DNA of 64,000 bases, from the NCBI GenBank assembly GCA_041744375.1, contig JBGTLA010000095.1:124001-188000 (forward strand), in the 5' to 3' direction. The position numbers were made by a program, and so were the translations under genes. The notes beneath the pieces were generated by a model. The model was not told the DNA's origin. It saw only the letters and a program-made list of their open reading frames with translations, and ran no database searches. This document shows, in pieces, positions 46,134-54,673 of the stretch; position 1 is the stretch's first letter, and each line of letters opens with the position of its first letter. Source of the DNA: JBGTLA01 sp041744375 (GTDB taxonomy: Bacteria > Actinomycetota > Acidimicrobiia > Spongiisociales > ZC4RG35).

Positions 46134-47392
46134 GCCGATGCGAGGCCGTCGATCCGATCCCTCTCCGTCTTGCGCCAGAACTCCAAGAGCCCCCAGAAGT
46201 GATCGGTGAACCGGTCGACCTCGTGGGGGGGAAAGAGCATCTCCACCTTTCTTCGCACGGTCTCCTTGGCGCGGGCAGTACCGAAATACTCCCAAGCCAC
46301 CTCATCGAGGTGGGTCAGGTTCTGGGCGCAGAAGTCTTCGAATCGATCGGTTTCATACACTACGGACGCAATCTGAGCGTAAGCCGAGAGCTTGTCGCGG
46401 TAGGGCATGGCGGAATCGGCGATCGCGAAGAACGGAGTCCAGTCGGGATGATGCCTCATCCGGCGTCTGGTCGCCGCGCAGTAGAGCGACCAACGTATCT
46501 TTGCCTTCACCAGCCACGGTAAGTGGTAGTGGAGGCTCGTCACCTGGGAGTCGGGGCAAGCGTTGGCGAAATCGATGGGATGGAAGACGCCGTTCGAACG
46601 AAGAGCCTCGACAGAATTGAAGTCCCAATTGAAGAACGTGTTGATCGTCATCGCCAGGTCGGTGAGGAGCTGCCAGTCGTCGGCGTCGAGGAAGTCGAAG
46701 TCCACCAGGTATCGCTCGTGGAGCGGAGCGGCGGGGTCGTAGTGGATCATGTGCACCTGGGGACCCACCGCCAGCACCCGGACGAAGAGGTCATAGGGTT
46801 CGATCGCCGCCTGCAGGTGCATCACCTGGCGCCCGCTTCCCTCGTAGGCCCGACGCAGGGCCTCCACCGAATCGACGCGCGACACCCCCCGCCAAGCCCC
46901 GCCGTCGAACGGCTTCAGGTAAGCCGGCAGTCCTACCCGATCGGCGACGTCGGAGAGGTCGAAATGTCGGGCATACGATTCGAGGGTCCTTCGCAAGTCC
47001 GGCTGGTCTTCGTACTCCTTGGGGGGAAGCAGAATCGTTTTCGGGACCGGCAAGCCCAGCCGGAGCATGGCGGAGTAGGACGTGTGCTTTTCCATCGCCT
47101 GGAGGGTGAAGGGGTTGTTGAGGACGTAGAGGTCGTCGTGGACGACGGCCTTCTTGATCCACTCACGCGAAGTGTGATACCAGTGGGTGAGCCGATCCAG
47201 CAACACGTCGTAGCGCACGGGCTGGGCGAGGTCGAACGGCTCGATCGTAACCCGCTCCACCCGGAAGTCGATCGTCTCTCCGCCTATCCGAACCTTGGGA
47301 TCGAGTCGAGAGAGGATGTCTTCGTAGAAGATCGGCCAGCACAGGTCGGCACCCAGGCTGAGACCGATGAGTCGGGTGGATTCGGGGCTCAT
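46130..47392 (-). CDS. ATP-grasp-fold ligase-like protein
   Basis: A 420-residue protein. The first ~110 residues form a pre-ATP-grasp domain (IGLSLGADLCWPIFYEDILSRL). An ATP-grasp core follows with AYLKPFDGGAWRGVSRV as the glycine-rich ATP loop, LFVRVLAVG, and FNWDFNSVEALRSNGVFHPIDFANACPDSQ with the metal-binding D-x-N-type residues. It would join a carboxylate to an amine or thiol through an acyl phosphate. Its fixed place between two esterases suggests a small-molecule or peptide-tag pathway, not primary metabolism; this is inference. Confidence 0.75.
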   Translation of the reverse strand: MSPESTRLIGLSLGADLCWPIFYEDILSRLDPKVRIGGETIDFRVERVTIEPFDLAQPVRYDVLLDRLTHWYHTSREWIKKAVVHDDLYVLNNPFTLQAMEKHTSYSAMLRLGLPVPKTILLPPKEYEDQPDLRRTLESYARHFDLSDVADRVGLPAYLKPFDGGAWRGVSRVDSVEALRRAYEGSGRQVMHLQAAIEPYDLFVRVLAVGPQVHMIHYDPAAPLHERYLVDFDFLDADDWQLLTDLAMTINTFFNWDFNSVEALRSNGVFHPIDFANACPDSQVTSLHYHLPWLVKAKIRWSLYCAATRRRMRHHPDWTPFFAIADSAMPYRDKLSAYAQIASVVYETDRFEDFCAQNLTHLDEVAWEYFGTARAKETVRRKVEMLFPPHEVDRFTDHFWGLLEFWRKTERDRIDGLASA

Positions 47393-47401
47393 CTCGTGAG
47401 C

Positions 47402-48505
47402 CTACCGAAGCGAGTGGATGAGGGCCGGGCCCAGGCGATCACGCCACGACAGCCACTGGTGCCCTTCCCAGACTTCTTCGTAGCGGACATCCAGACCCCC
47501 GGCACGTAGCCGGGGAACGAGTGCTCGATTGAGGTCTACGAGACTCTCGTACCGACCCGCCGACACGTAGGTGGACACGCCCGCCAGCCGTCGGGCGTCG
47601 TCGATCCGGCCGACGAGATCGACGATCGTTCCGAAGATTTCTTCTGGCCGGGTGTCGTCGATTCGATTGGCGAAGGATCCCGAGAGCAGCCCCAGGCCAG
47701 AGAACAGGTTGGGATGCTGCCAGGCAGTCGCCAGCGCGGCGGCGGCGCCGAGACTGGACCCGATGAGTACCGTACGGGTGGCGTCCACGTTCATTCGCTG
47801 GGCGACATGGGGGAGCAGCTCGTTCACGATGTGAGTGCCGTGGCCGGGGTGGTTGGAGTATTCGCTGAGCCTCCTCCGTGGGTGATGGAGGAGGGCGATA
47901 GCTGGGGGTATGGCTCCTGAATGGATGAGGTTGTCCAACACCGTGGTCAGGCCGGAGTGTTCCACGAAGTCGGGACCGTCGTGGACGATCACCAGTGGAT
48001 AGGAATGGCCCGGATCGTGGCCGGCGGGGAGGTAGATCGAGTGGTGGCGACGTTCCCCCCATGCTTCTGATTTCACGCGAATCTCCACGAGGCGCCCCTG
48101 AGTGGATTCGGGTCGTGGGTGTGCCCACTGCGGCGAGCGGTAGCCGGGGCCGGTGGCGAGGGAGTTCGTTCCAAAGGGGTTGGTCGTCTTTCGCGGGTTC
48201 AGCGGATCCAGGATCTCGATGCTGCGGCCGTGGCGATGAACGGCCAACCGGTACTCGATCATGGCCGAGGCCGGAATGCTGACTGGTTTGACCCAAACGT
48301 CCGAGCCGGCGAGCCGGCTGAACTCGGGAGGTTGAGGGAACCCCGGCATCCAGGTGAGGAGGTCGACACCATCGGCCCGACCGCGCCACACGAACAGGGT
48401 TCTTCCCCCTTCGAGATGGACCGGGGTGACGAGCTTGCCGTCGGCGAGCGACCGCTCGAGGTAGAAGGCGCCGGCGACGAGGCCGAGGTCGGAGACGTGA
48501 TTCAC
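47402..48505 (-). CDS. Enterochelin-esterase-like hydrolase
   Basis: A 367-residue protein. An N-terminal beta-sandwich-like part with a carbohydrate-binding (early-set) feel (VTPVHLEGGRTLFVWRGRAD; VKPVSIPASAMIEYRLAVHR) precedes a PF00756 esterase domain: YPLVIVHDGPDFVEH, TVLIGSSLGAAAALATAWQHPNLFSGLGLLSG with the nucleophile serine, and WEGHQWLSWRDRL with the histidine. This is the Fes/IroD-like layout. It is the first gene of the three-gene operon; GTG 48505 has a TACCCT -10 box seven bases upstream. Confidence 0.82.
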   Translation of the reverse strand: MNHVSDLGLVAGAFYLERSLADGKLVTPVHLEGGRTLFVWRGRADGVDLLTWMPGFPQPPEFSRLAGSDVWVKPVSIPASAMIEYRLAVHRHGRSIEILDPLNPRKTTNPFGTNSLATGPGYRSPQWAHPRPESTQGRLVEIRVKSEAWGERRHHSIYLPAGHDPGHSYPLVIVHDGPDFVEHSGLTTVLDNLIHSGAIPPAIALLHHPRRRLSEYSNHPGHGTHIVNELLPHVAQRMNVDATRTVLIGSSLGAAAALATAWQHPNLFSGLGLLSGSFANRIDDTRPEEIFGTIVDLVGRIDDARRLAGVSTYVSAGRYESLVDLNRALVPRLRAGGLDVRYEEVWEGHQWLSWRDRLGPALIHSLR

Positions 48506-48512
48506 GACTTTG

Positions 48513-48518
48513 AGGGTA
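48513..48518 (-). promoter_or_regulatory. -10 box, leaderless promoter of the esterase operon
   Basis: TACCCT on the minus strand ends seven bases before GTG 48505. It is back to back with the aconitase X gene. Confidence 0.45.
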
Positions 48519-48538
48519 TCTCAAGCACAATCAGGCCG

Positions 48539-49774
48539 ATGCCTGTGAAATTGACTGAACGTGACCGAGAGTTGTTGGACGGCGTCGAGGGCGAGGGCAC
48601 GGCCCTCGCCATGCGTATCATCGTCGGAACGGCCGAGGCGATGGGTGCAGACGCCTTGCTCGATATCGTCTCGGCCCATGTCGACGGCTGTCTCCATCAC
48701 GGCGTCGTGAGTCTCGACTTCGCCCAGCGGCTTCTCGACGGTGGGGCGCAAGCTGTGGTTCCCACCACACTCAATGTCGGTTCGGTCGATCTGCTCCATC
48801 CCGAGCTTTTTAGGGGAACCAAGGAGTCGGCCAGGGCTGGGGCCGAAGTGATGCACGCCTACGAGCAGTTGGGCTGTCGACCCACCTTCACCTGTGCCCC
48901 CTATCAGCTGGAGCAGCGTCCCGGCCGTGGTGATCAGATTGCATGGGCGGAGTCGAATGCAATCGTGTTCGCCAACTCGGTGTTGGGCGCTCGCACGGAG
49001 CGTTATGGAGACTTCACCGACATTTGTGCTGCGGTGACGGGGCGGGCACCGGCGGTTGGCCTCCACCTGGATGCGGGGCGACAGGCCCACCTCATCGTCC
49101 GTCTCGAACTCCCCGACGAACTACTCGATGAAGACGCCGCCTATCCGGCGTTGGGCCATCTCCTCGGAGCAGTGGCCGGCTCGACGGTGGCTGCCATCGT
49201 CGGCCTACCTGCTGCGACTACGGAGGATCGCCTCAAGGCCCTGGGAGCGGCCGCGGCTTCGTCTGGTCCGGTGGGAATGTTCCACGCCGTGGGAGTGACA
49301 CCCGAGGCCCCCGACCTGGCATCGGCGCTGGCCGCAGGAGGCGTCCGAGAAGTCACTGTCGACGAGTCGCGTCTGCGCGGGGCGGCGCGCCAACTGTCCA
49401 CCGTGCCCGGCGGGCGGGTCGATGCCGTGTGCCTGGGGACCCCCCACTATTCGGCGGTTGAGCTGCGGCGTCTGGCAGCACTGCTGGCCGCCAAGACCTG
49501 TCGGATTCCACTTTTCGTCAACACCGGACGAGAGACCCTGGCGACCCTCGAGTCGCCGACCCGCGCCGGGCTCGAAACGGCCGGTGTGACGATGGTTGTC
49601 GACACCTGCACCTATATAACCCCGATCCTCCATCCGACGCTGAAGACCGTCATGACGGACTCCGCCAAATGGGCTTACTACGCACCCGCCAACCTAGGCG
49701 TAGACGTGGTCTATGGGTCAATGGAGGCATGTGTCGCCGCCGCGACCGGAGAGGGGGAGGGAGAACCTTGGTGA
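48539..49774 (+). CDS. Aconitase X, large (catalytic) subunit
   Basis: A 411-residue AcnX/DUF521 protein. It has LTERDRELLDGVEGEGTALAMRIIVGTAEAMGA, RPTFTCAPYQLEQRPGRGDQIAWAESNAIVFANSVLGARTERYGDF, and the C-terminal VDTCTYITPILHPTLKTVMTDSAKWAYYAPANLG. Cysteines in TCAPY and VDTCTY are likely cluster ligands. The third region reads VCLGTPHYS, with Thr where many members have Cys just before PH; a Cys sits three residues earlier. Known AcnX enzymes dehydrate cis-3-hydroxyproline or, in archaea, phosphomevalonate. Since ispH is present, a mevalonate role is unlikely. Confidence 0.85.
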   Translation: MPVKLTERDRELLDGVEGEGTALAMRIIVGTAEAMGADALLDIVSAHVDGCLHHGVVSLDFAQRLLDGGAQAVVPTTLNVGSVDLLHPELFRGTKESARAGAEVMHAYEQLGCRPTFTCAPYQLEQRPGRGDQIAWAESNAIVFANSVLGARTERYGDFTDICAAVTGRAPAVGLHLDAGRQAHLIVRLELPDELLDEDAAYPALGHLLGAVAGSTVAAIVGLPAATTEDRLKALGAAAASSGPVGMFHAVGVTPEAPDLASALAAGGVREVTVDESRLRGAARQLSTVPGGRVDAVCLGTPHYSAVELRRLAALLAAKTCRIPLFVNTGRETLATLESPTRAGLETAGVTMVVDTCTYITPILHPTLKTVMTDSAKWAYYAPANLGVDVVYGSMEACVAAATGEGEGEPW

Positions 49775-50181
49775 GAGTGTCCGGCCGGCTCCTCTCGCCG
49801 GGAGAAGGGAGCGGAGAGACGCTTCATCTCTCGGCTCCGGTGTCGTTCTGGGGAGGGGTCGACCCCCACGACTCCAGGATCATCGAACGCCGCCATCCCC
49901 AATTCGGGGTTCTCATCCGGGGGCGCGTGGTGGTGATGGAGGGAGGGAAGGGTTCGTCGTCGGGATCGTCGGTGTTGGCCGAGATGGTCAGAATGGGGAC
50001 CGCTCCGGCCGGAATCGTGGTGAGCCGCGCCGATCCGATCCTGGCGGTCGGGGCGCTGGTGGCCGCCGAGCTGTACGGCCACCGCCTGCCCGTCGTCCTC
50101 GTGACCGAAGGCGATCTCGACGCCCTGACGAGTGTCCGTCACGTACACATCACCGATGGCGGGGTGGTGGCAGGTGGGTGA
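49771..50181 (+). CDS. Aconitase X, small (swivel) subunit
   Basis: A 136-residue DUF126/AcnX swivel-domain protein. LSAPVSFWGGVDPHDSRIIERRHPQFG and GGKGSSSGSSVLAEMVRMGTAPAGIVVSRADPILAVGALVAAELYG are its signature, including the serine-rich substrate loop. It pairs with the large subunit to form the active site. GTGA overlap at both ends: with the large subunit and with the histidine kinase gene. Confidence 0.87.
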   Translation: MRVSGRLLSPGEGSGETLHLSAPVSFWGGVDPHDSRIIERRHPQFGVLIRGRVVVMEGGKGSSSGSSVLAEMVRMGTAPAGIVVSRADPILAVGALVAAELYGHRLPVVLVTEGDLDALTSVRHVHITDGGVVAGG

Positions 50182-51656
50182 AATGTGATCCAGAAGTCAT
50201 GCCGATGGGCCGATATTCGATACCGATGGATGAGCTCGAGCACCAAGGGGACTTGGGCGACCTGTTTGGTCGTCTTCCCGTTGCCCTTTACCGGACCTCA
50301 CCCGATGGTGAGGTGCTCACGGCCAATGCCGCCACTGCAGAGCTCCTCGGCTTCGAGACTCTCGGCCAAATGCTCTCCATGGGCGGAGTCGCCGGGAACG
50401 CCTACGTGGACTCAGGAGCTCGGGAGTCGTGGCGTGAGATCATCGAAGAGCACGGGACCGTCCACGGTTTTCTCAGTCGGCTTCGGAGGCGTGACGGCGA
50501 GATCATCTGGGTGCGAGACACCGCCCGGACGGTGTGCGACGAGGCCGGAAGGGTCCGGTTCTACGAGGGGGTCCTTACCGACGTAACCCTCGAGATTCGG
50601 GCCACCAACGCGTCTTCGGTACTGGCCGGTGTCCTGGAAGCGACCACGGACTACGTGATCGTCTTCGACGAGGATGGGCTCCTCCAGTACGCCAATTCGG
50701 CTGCCCGGCGGTTCCTCGGCATCGCCGACGAGTTTCAGCGCCGGCGTCCCGAGTTTGAAGAAGTGTTTCCGGGGCGGGCATGGGAACCGACATTCGCTCA
50801 TCTGAGCAAGGCCGGCGGCTGGTCGGGCGAGTTCACTGCGACCGACGCCGATGGCAACGACACTCCGCTGTGGACGGTTACGACCGTGCACGAGGGACGA
50901 GACAGCACCCGCTATGTGTCGGCGATCGCACGCGATCTCACTTCGATGAAGATGACACAACGGCGGCTAGAGGAGCTCGTGACCGCCAAGAACATATTCG
51001 TCGCCACGGTGTCGCACGAGCTGCGCAACCCGCTGGCGGGTGTGGTGGGCCTGGCCGAGGAGATGAGGGACAGGTTCGAAGATTTCGCAGATGCCGAGCG
51101 ACACGACCTCATCACGCTCATTGCCCACCAGGCCGCGGAGATGTCGTCGATTGTCGAAGACCTGTTGGTGGCCGCCCGCTCTGATGTCGGTGAGGTGGCT
51201 GTGGTGCCTGAGTTGGTCGAGGTCACCGAGCAACTCACCGGGGCGACGGCCGGTGTCAAGACCCCCCTGAGCTTTGACATTCCGGCGAAACAGCTGTGGG
51301 CGTGGGTTGACCCCCAGCGTTTCCGCCAGATCGTTCGCAACCTCATCAGCAACGCCGAACGGCATGGTGGTGATCACATTCGGATCTCCGCCGTCCGATC
51401 GAACGAGATGGTGATCGTAGAAGTTGCCGACGACGGCCCAGGAGTAGGCGCAGCCGACGCCGAGCGGATCTTCGAGCCGTACCAGCGCGCCAACGGTTCT
51501 GAGACGAAGAGCGGGTCCGTGGGCCTGGGGTTGAGTGTGGCTCGACGCCTCGCCCGGTTGATGGGGGGTGAGCTCGCCTATCGCCACGACGGAACGTGGG
51601 CGACGTTCCAAATCAGCGTTCCCGCTGCCGAGCGGTTCCGGGTTGAGAGCCGTTGA
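50178..51656 (+). CDS. PAS-PAS sensor histidine kinase
   Basis: A 492-residue soluble kinase without membrane helices. The first PAS domain (LFGRLPVALYRTSPDGEVLTANAATAELLGFE) has an adjoining PAC region, and a second PAS domain (ATTDYVIVFDEDGLLQYANSAARRFLGI) follows. The HisKA box is FVATVSHELRNPLAGVVGLAEE with His280. The ATPase domain has QIVRNLISNAERHG, VADDGPGVG and GSVGLGLSVARRL. No response regulator is beside it. GTG 50178 overlaps the AcnX small-subunit stop; ATG 50199 or 50226 are possible. It probably senses an internal signal. Confidence 0.85.
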   Translation: MKCDPEVMPMGRYSIPMDELEHQGDLGDLFGRLPVALYRTSPDGEVLTANAATAELLGFETLGQMLSMGGVAGNAYVDSGARESWREIIEEHGTVHGFLSRLRRRDGEIIWVRDTARTVCDEAGRVRFYEGVLTDVTLEIRATNASSVLAGVLEATTDYVIVFDEDGLLQYANSAARRFLGIADEFQRRRPEFEEVFPGRAWEPTFAHLSKAGGWSGEFTATDADGNDTPLWTVTTVHEGRDSTRYVSAIARDLTSMKMTQRRLEELVTAKNIFVATVSHELRNPLAGVVGLAEEMRDRFEDFADAERHDLITLIAHQAAEMSSIVEDLLVAARSDVGEVAVVPELVEVTEQLTGATAGVKTPLSFDIPAKQLWAWVDPQRFRQIVRNLISNAERHGGDHIRISAVRSNEMVIVEVADDGPGVGAADAERIFEPYQRANGSETKSGSVGLGLSVARRLARLMGGELAYRHDGTWATFQISVPAAERFRVESR

Positions 51657-51660
51657 CCCG

Positions 51661-51666
51661 TACCAT
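51661..51666 (+). promoter_or_regulatory. -10 box, leaderless promoter of galE
   Basis: TACCAT, just after the kinase stop, ends seven bases before ATG 51674; this also decides the start. Confidence 0.5.
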
Positions 51667-51673
51667 CCCGGAG

Positions 51674-52681
51674 ATGAATGTGATCGTCACCGGAGGGGCC
51701 GGCTTTGTGGGCAGCCATGTCTGTGTTGCCCTCGCAGAGGCCGGCCACGTACCAGTCATCATCGACAACTTCTGCAACGCAAAAGAAGACGTGCCGGAGC
51801 GGATCGGCAAGATCGTGGGGCAGGTGCCCGACGTATACCACGCCGATGTGCGTGATGAAGGCGCCCTCGGGTCCATCCTCGGCGATCTCCCGGTCGAGGC
51901 CGTCATCCACTGCGCCGCCCTCAAGGCAGTGGGTGAGTCGGTGGCAGACCCGCTCGGCTACTACGACAACAACGTGTCGGGAACCGTCAGCCTCCTGAAA
52001 GCGATGGATCGGACCGGTGTCCGCGCCATCGTGTTTTCGTCGTCGGCGACCGTGTACGGGGACCCGGTGGCGGTGCCCGTCACCGAAGAGTCGCCGGTTG
52101 GGCTGGCCACGAACCCTTACGGTTGGACCAAGGTCATGATGGAGCAGGTGATCTCCGATCTTCAGACGGCCGATCCGCGCTGGTCGGTGGCCTTGTTGCG
52201 CTATTTCAATCCGGTGGGTGCGCACCCGAGCGGGCTCATCGGCGAGGACCCCTCCGGTGTCCCCACTAACTTGATGCCCTTCGTGGCCCAGGTGGCAGCC
52301 GGGCGTCTCGACCGTCTCGAGGTTTTTGGCGACGACTACCCGACGCCTGACGGCACCGGCATCCGCGACTACATCCACGTAGTCGACCTGGCCGAAGGCC
52401 ACGTCTCGGCTCTGGAGGCGATGGCGGAGCCGGGATCACGGCTCGTGTACAACCTGGGCACCGGGCGCGGAACCTCGGTTCTGGAGCTGGTGGCAGCTTT
52501 CGAGACCGCCACCGGGGCCGAGGTCGCCTACGAGGTGGTGGAAAGACGGCCGGGCGACGTGGCCGAGACCTGGGCCGATGTCACCAAGATCGAGAGAGAC
52601 CTGGGGTGGGCGGCGGAGAGGTCGGTCGAAGACATCTGCGCCGACATGTGGCGCTGGCAGCGCTCCGAATACGCCAACTGA
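51674..52681 (+). CDS. galE: UDP-glucose 4-epimerase
   Basis: A 335-residue short-chain epimerase. MNVIVTGGAGFVGSHVCVAL is the NAD-binding start, and HCAALKAVGESVADPLGYYDNNVSGT, FSSSATVYGDP, YGWTKVMMEQ (the Y-x3-K pair) and LRYFNPVGAHPSGLIGEDP are GalE blocks. It interconverts UDP-glucose and UDP-galactose for cell-envelope sugars. A TTG at 51653 would add seven residues; the promoter argues for ATG 51674. Confidence 0.93.
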   Translation: MNVIVTGGAGFVGSHVCVALAEAGHVPVIIDNFCNAKEDVPERIGKIVGQVPDVYHADVRDEGALGSILGDLPVEAVIHCAALKAVGESVADPLGYYDNNVSGTVSLLKAMDRTGVRAIVFSSSATVYGDPVAVPVTEESPVGLATNPYGWTKVMMEQVISDLQTADPRWSVALLRYFNPVGAHPSGLIGEDPSGVPTNLMPFVAQVAAGRLDRLEVFGDDYPTPDGTGIRDYIHVVDLAEGHVSALEAMAEPGSRLVYNLGTGRGTSVLELVAAFETATGAEVAYEVVERRPGDVAETWADVTKIERDLGWAAERSVEDICADMWRWQRSEYAN

Positions 52682-52738
52682 CGAGCGGAGACCGGCCCTC
52701 TCACAACCTCGCATCCAGCCCGTGACGTCAGGGTGCGA

Positions 52739-52744
52739 TAGCGT
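52739..52744 (+). promoter_or_regulatory. -10 box, leaderless promoter of the phosphohexomutase gene
   Basis: TAGCGT ends eight bases before the ATG at 52753. Confidence 0.5.
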
Positions 52745-52752
52745 AGGGCGCC

Positions 52753-54459
52753 ATGAGCGGCCCCAACGACCTCGCTGCCCGCACCCGTGCGTGGATCGAG
52801 GGAGACCCCGATCACCGAACCCGCCGCCAGCTGGAGGCCCTGCTCGAGGCGGGGGATTGGGAGCAGTTGGCTGAGAGGATGGACGGTGAGCTCGAGTTCG
52901 GGACGGCCGGGCTGCGAGGGGCCGTCGAGGCGGGTTCCAACCGGATGAACCGGGCCACGGTCATCCGCACCACCGCGGGACTGGCCGAGTACTTGAAGGG
53001 GAGGAACGGGGTGGTGGTTGTCGGGTACGACGGCCGAACCTCCTCCCGGGGCTTCGCCGAGGACACGGTGGGTGTGTTGGCGGCAGCCGGCCTCGATGTC
53101 CGCTACTTTGCCGAACCCGTCCCAACTCCGATCGTCGCTTTCGCCGCCAAACAGCTCCAGGCCGCGGGAGCTGTGGTCATCACCGCCAGCCACAACCCTC
53201 CGGCCGACAATGGATACAAGGTCTACGATTCCAATGCCGCCCAGATAGTCCCGCCGGCCGACGCGTTGATCTCAGAGGCCATCGCTCGAGTCGGCCCAGC
53301 CCGGGAGGTCCCCGGAGTCGACACCTCGTTGGAAGACGCCGAGGGAACGTCGGTGCTCGACATCGACGAGGTGTACGAGCAATACCGGTCCCAGGTCGAT
53401 CTGATGAGGCCAAGGGTCCGGAGCCGCCAGACATTGATCATTGCCTACACGCCGATCCATGGGGTCGGCTGGCGGTTCCTGGAACGATTGATGCGAGACG
53501 GGGGTCATGACCGGGTGTCGGTCGTTCCGTCCCAGCGGGATCCCGATGGGCAGTTTCCGACGGTTCCGTTCCCCAATCCGGAGGAGCCAGGGGCGATGGA
53601 TCGGGTGATGGAGCTGGGAAGCCGCATCGAGGCCGCCCTGGTCGTGGCGAACGACCCCGACGGAGACCGATTGGCTGTGGCCATCCCCCAAGGCCCTTCT
53701 CGATGGAGAAGCCTCACGGGCAACCAGGTGGGAGTCCTCTTGGCCGATTGGCTCCTCGAGACATGGGCAGGCCCGTCGCGTGCCATCGTGGTCAACTCGA
53801 TCGTTTCCTCGCCGATGCTCGCCGAGGTGGCTGCCGCCCACGACGCTCACTTCGAGCAGACCTTGACCGGGTTCAAATGGATCGCCAACGCCGCCATCGA
53901 TCTCGAGGAACAGGGTCAGGGCCGATTCTTGTTCGGGTACGAGGAGGCACTCGGCTATTCGGTGGGTCCGGTGGTTCGGGACAAAGACGGCCTGTCGGCG
54001 GCGCTGATGTTCGCCGACATGGCTTCCTCTCTGGCCGAGGCGGGCTCTTCGGTGGAGCAGAGTTTGGAGGACCTCTACCGGCGTGTCGGCCTCTGGGTGA
54101 GCACCCAGCTGAGCATCACTCGCCCCGGGTCGAGCGGTTTGTCGGATATCGAAGCGGCCATGAACAGGCTCGGCACGAACGTCCCCGACTCGGTCGCCTC
54201 CCATACCGTGCGCCAAGCAGTCGACTACCGGCATGGTGCCGATCATCGTCCCCGCTGGCTGGCTGCCACCCCCTTGGTTGTGCTCTCCCTGGAGGAAGGG
54301 GGTCGCGTCCTCGTCCGGCCCTCCGGCACCGAACCCAAGCTCAAGATCTATGTTGATCTTCGGGGAGCGATAGGGGATGACCTGGCGGCCTCAGAGGGGG
54401 CGTTGATCGCCCGAGCAGACGAGATCGCCCGAGACATGGCGCGGTTCATCGGGCTGTGA
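52753..54459 (+). CDS. Phosphoglucomutase/phosphomannomutase
   Basis: A 568-residue alpha-D-phosphohexomutase of the PgcA/ManB long type. ELEFGTAGLRGAVEAGSNRMN starts domain 1. VVITASHNPPADNGYKVYDSN carries the phosphoserine, VVANDPDGDRLAVAIP the metal loop, FGYEEALGYSVG the sugar loop and VRPSGTEPKLKIY the phosphate site. It interconverts hexose 1- and 6-phosphates. Next to galE it supports nucleotide-sugar supply for envelope glycans and the mannosyltransferase step. Confidence 0.92.
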   Translation: MSGPNDLAARTRAWIEGDPDHRTRRQLEALLEAGDWEQLAERMDGELEFGTAGLRGAVEAGSNRMNRATVIRTTAGLAEYLKGRNGVVVVGYDGRTSSRGFAEDTVGVLAAAGLDVRYFAEPVPTPIVAFAAKQLQAAGAVVITASHNPPADNGYKVYDSNAAQIVPPADALISEAIARVGPAREVPGVDTSLEDAEGTSVLDIDEVYEQYRSQVDLMRPRVRSRQTLIIAYTPIHGVGWRFLERLMRDGGHDRVSVVPSQRDPDGQFPTVPFPNPEEPGAMDRVMELGSRIEAALVVANDPDGDRLAVAIPQGPSRWRSLTGNQVGVLLADWLLETWAGPSRAIVVNSIVSSPMLAEVAAAHDAHFEQTLTGFKWIANAAIDLEEQGQGRFLFGYEEALGYSVGPVVRDKDGLSAALMFADMASSLAEAGSSVEQSLEDLYRRVGLWVSTQLSITRPGSSGLSDIEAAMNRLGTNVPDSVASHTVRQAVDYRHGADHRPRWLAATPLVVLSLEEGGRVLVRPSGTEPKLKIYVDLRGAIGDDLAASEGALIARADEIARDMARFIGL

Positions 54460-54475
54460 AAGGGCCAGGCGGCAG

Positions 54476-54652
54476 TCAGGGCCGTGTCGGCCGGTGCTGG
54501 TTGTAGAGGTACCACCAACCCAGCCCGTGGATGGCGACTCCCAGGCCCAGAACCCAGGTGACAATCCACTGGCCGAATGCCGCCGCGACGAGAGCGGCGA
54601 GAACGGCGACGGCGACCAGAGCGGCGCGTGCTCCGTTCAGTGGCCCGAACAT
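54476..54652 (-). CDS. Small two-span membrane protein (58 aa)
   Basis: A 58-residue ORF, MFGPLNGARAALVAVAVLAA and on, with two hydrophobic segments (about residues 9-26 and 29-50) and a short basic tail ending HRPTRP. It lies on the minus strand 21 bases after ferritin and is probably in its transcript. No family is recognised. Confidence 0.55.
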   Translation of the reverse strand: MFGPLNGARAALVAVAVLAALVAAAFGQWIVTWVLGLGVAIHGLGWWYLYNQHRPTRP

Positions 54653-54673
54653 GGTCTCAGAGGGCGCACCCTC

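Noticed and set aside
49713..50177. N-terminal extension of the histidine kinase
   Set aside because: The added sequence is an Arg/Gly-rich translation of the AcnX small-subunit gene in another frame.
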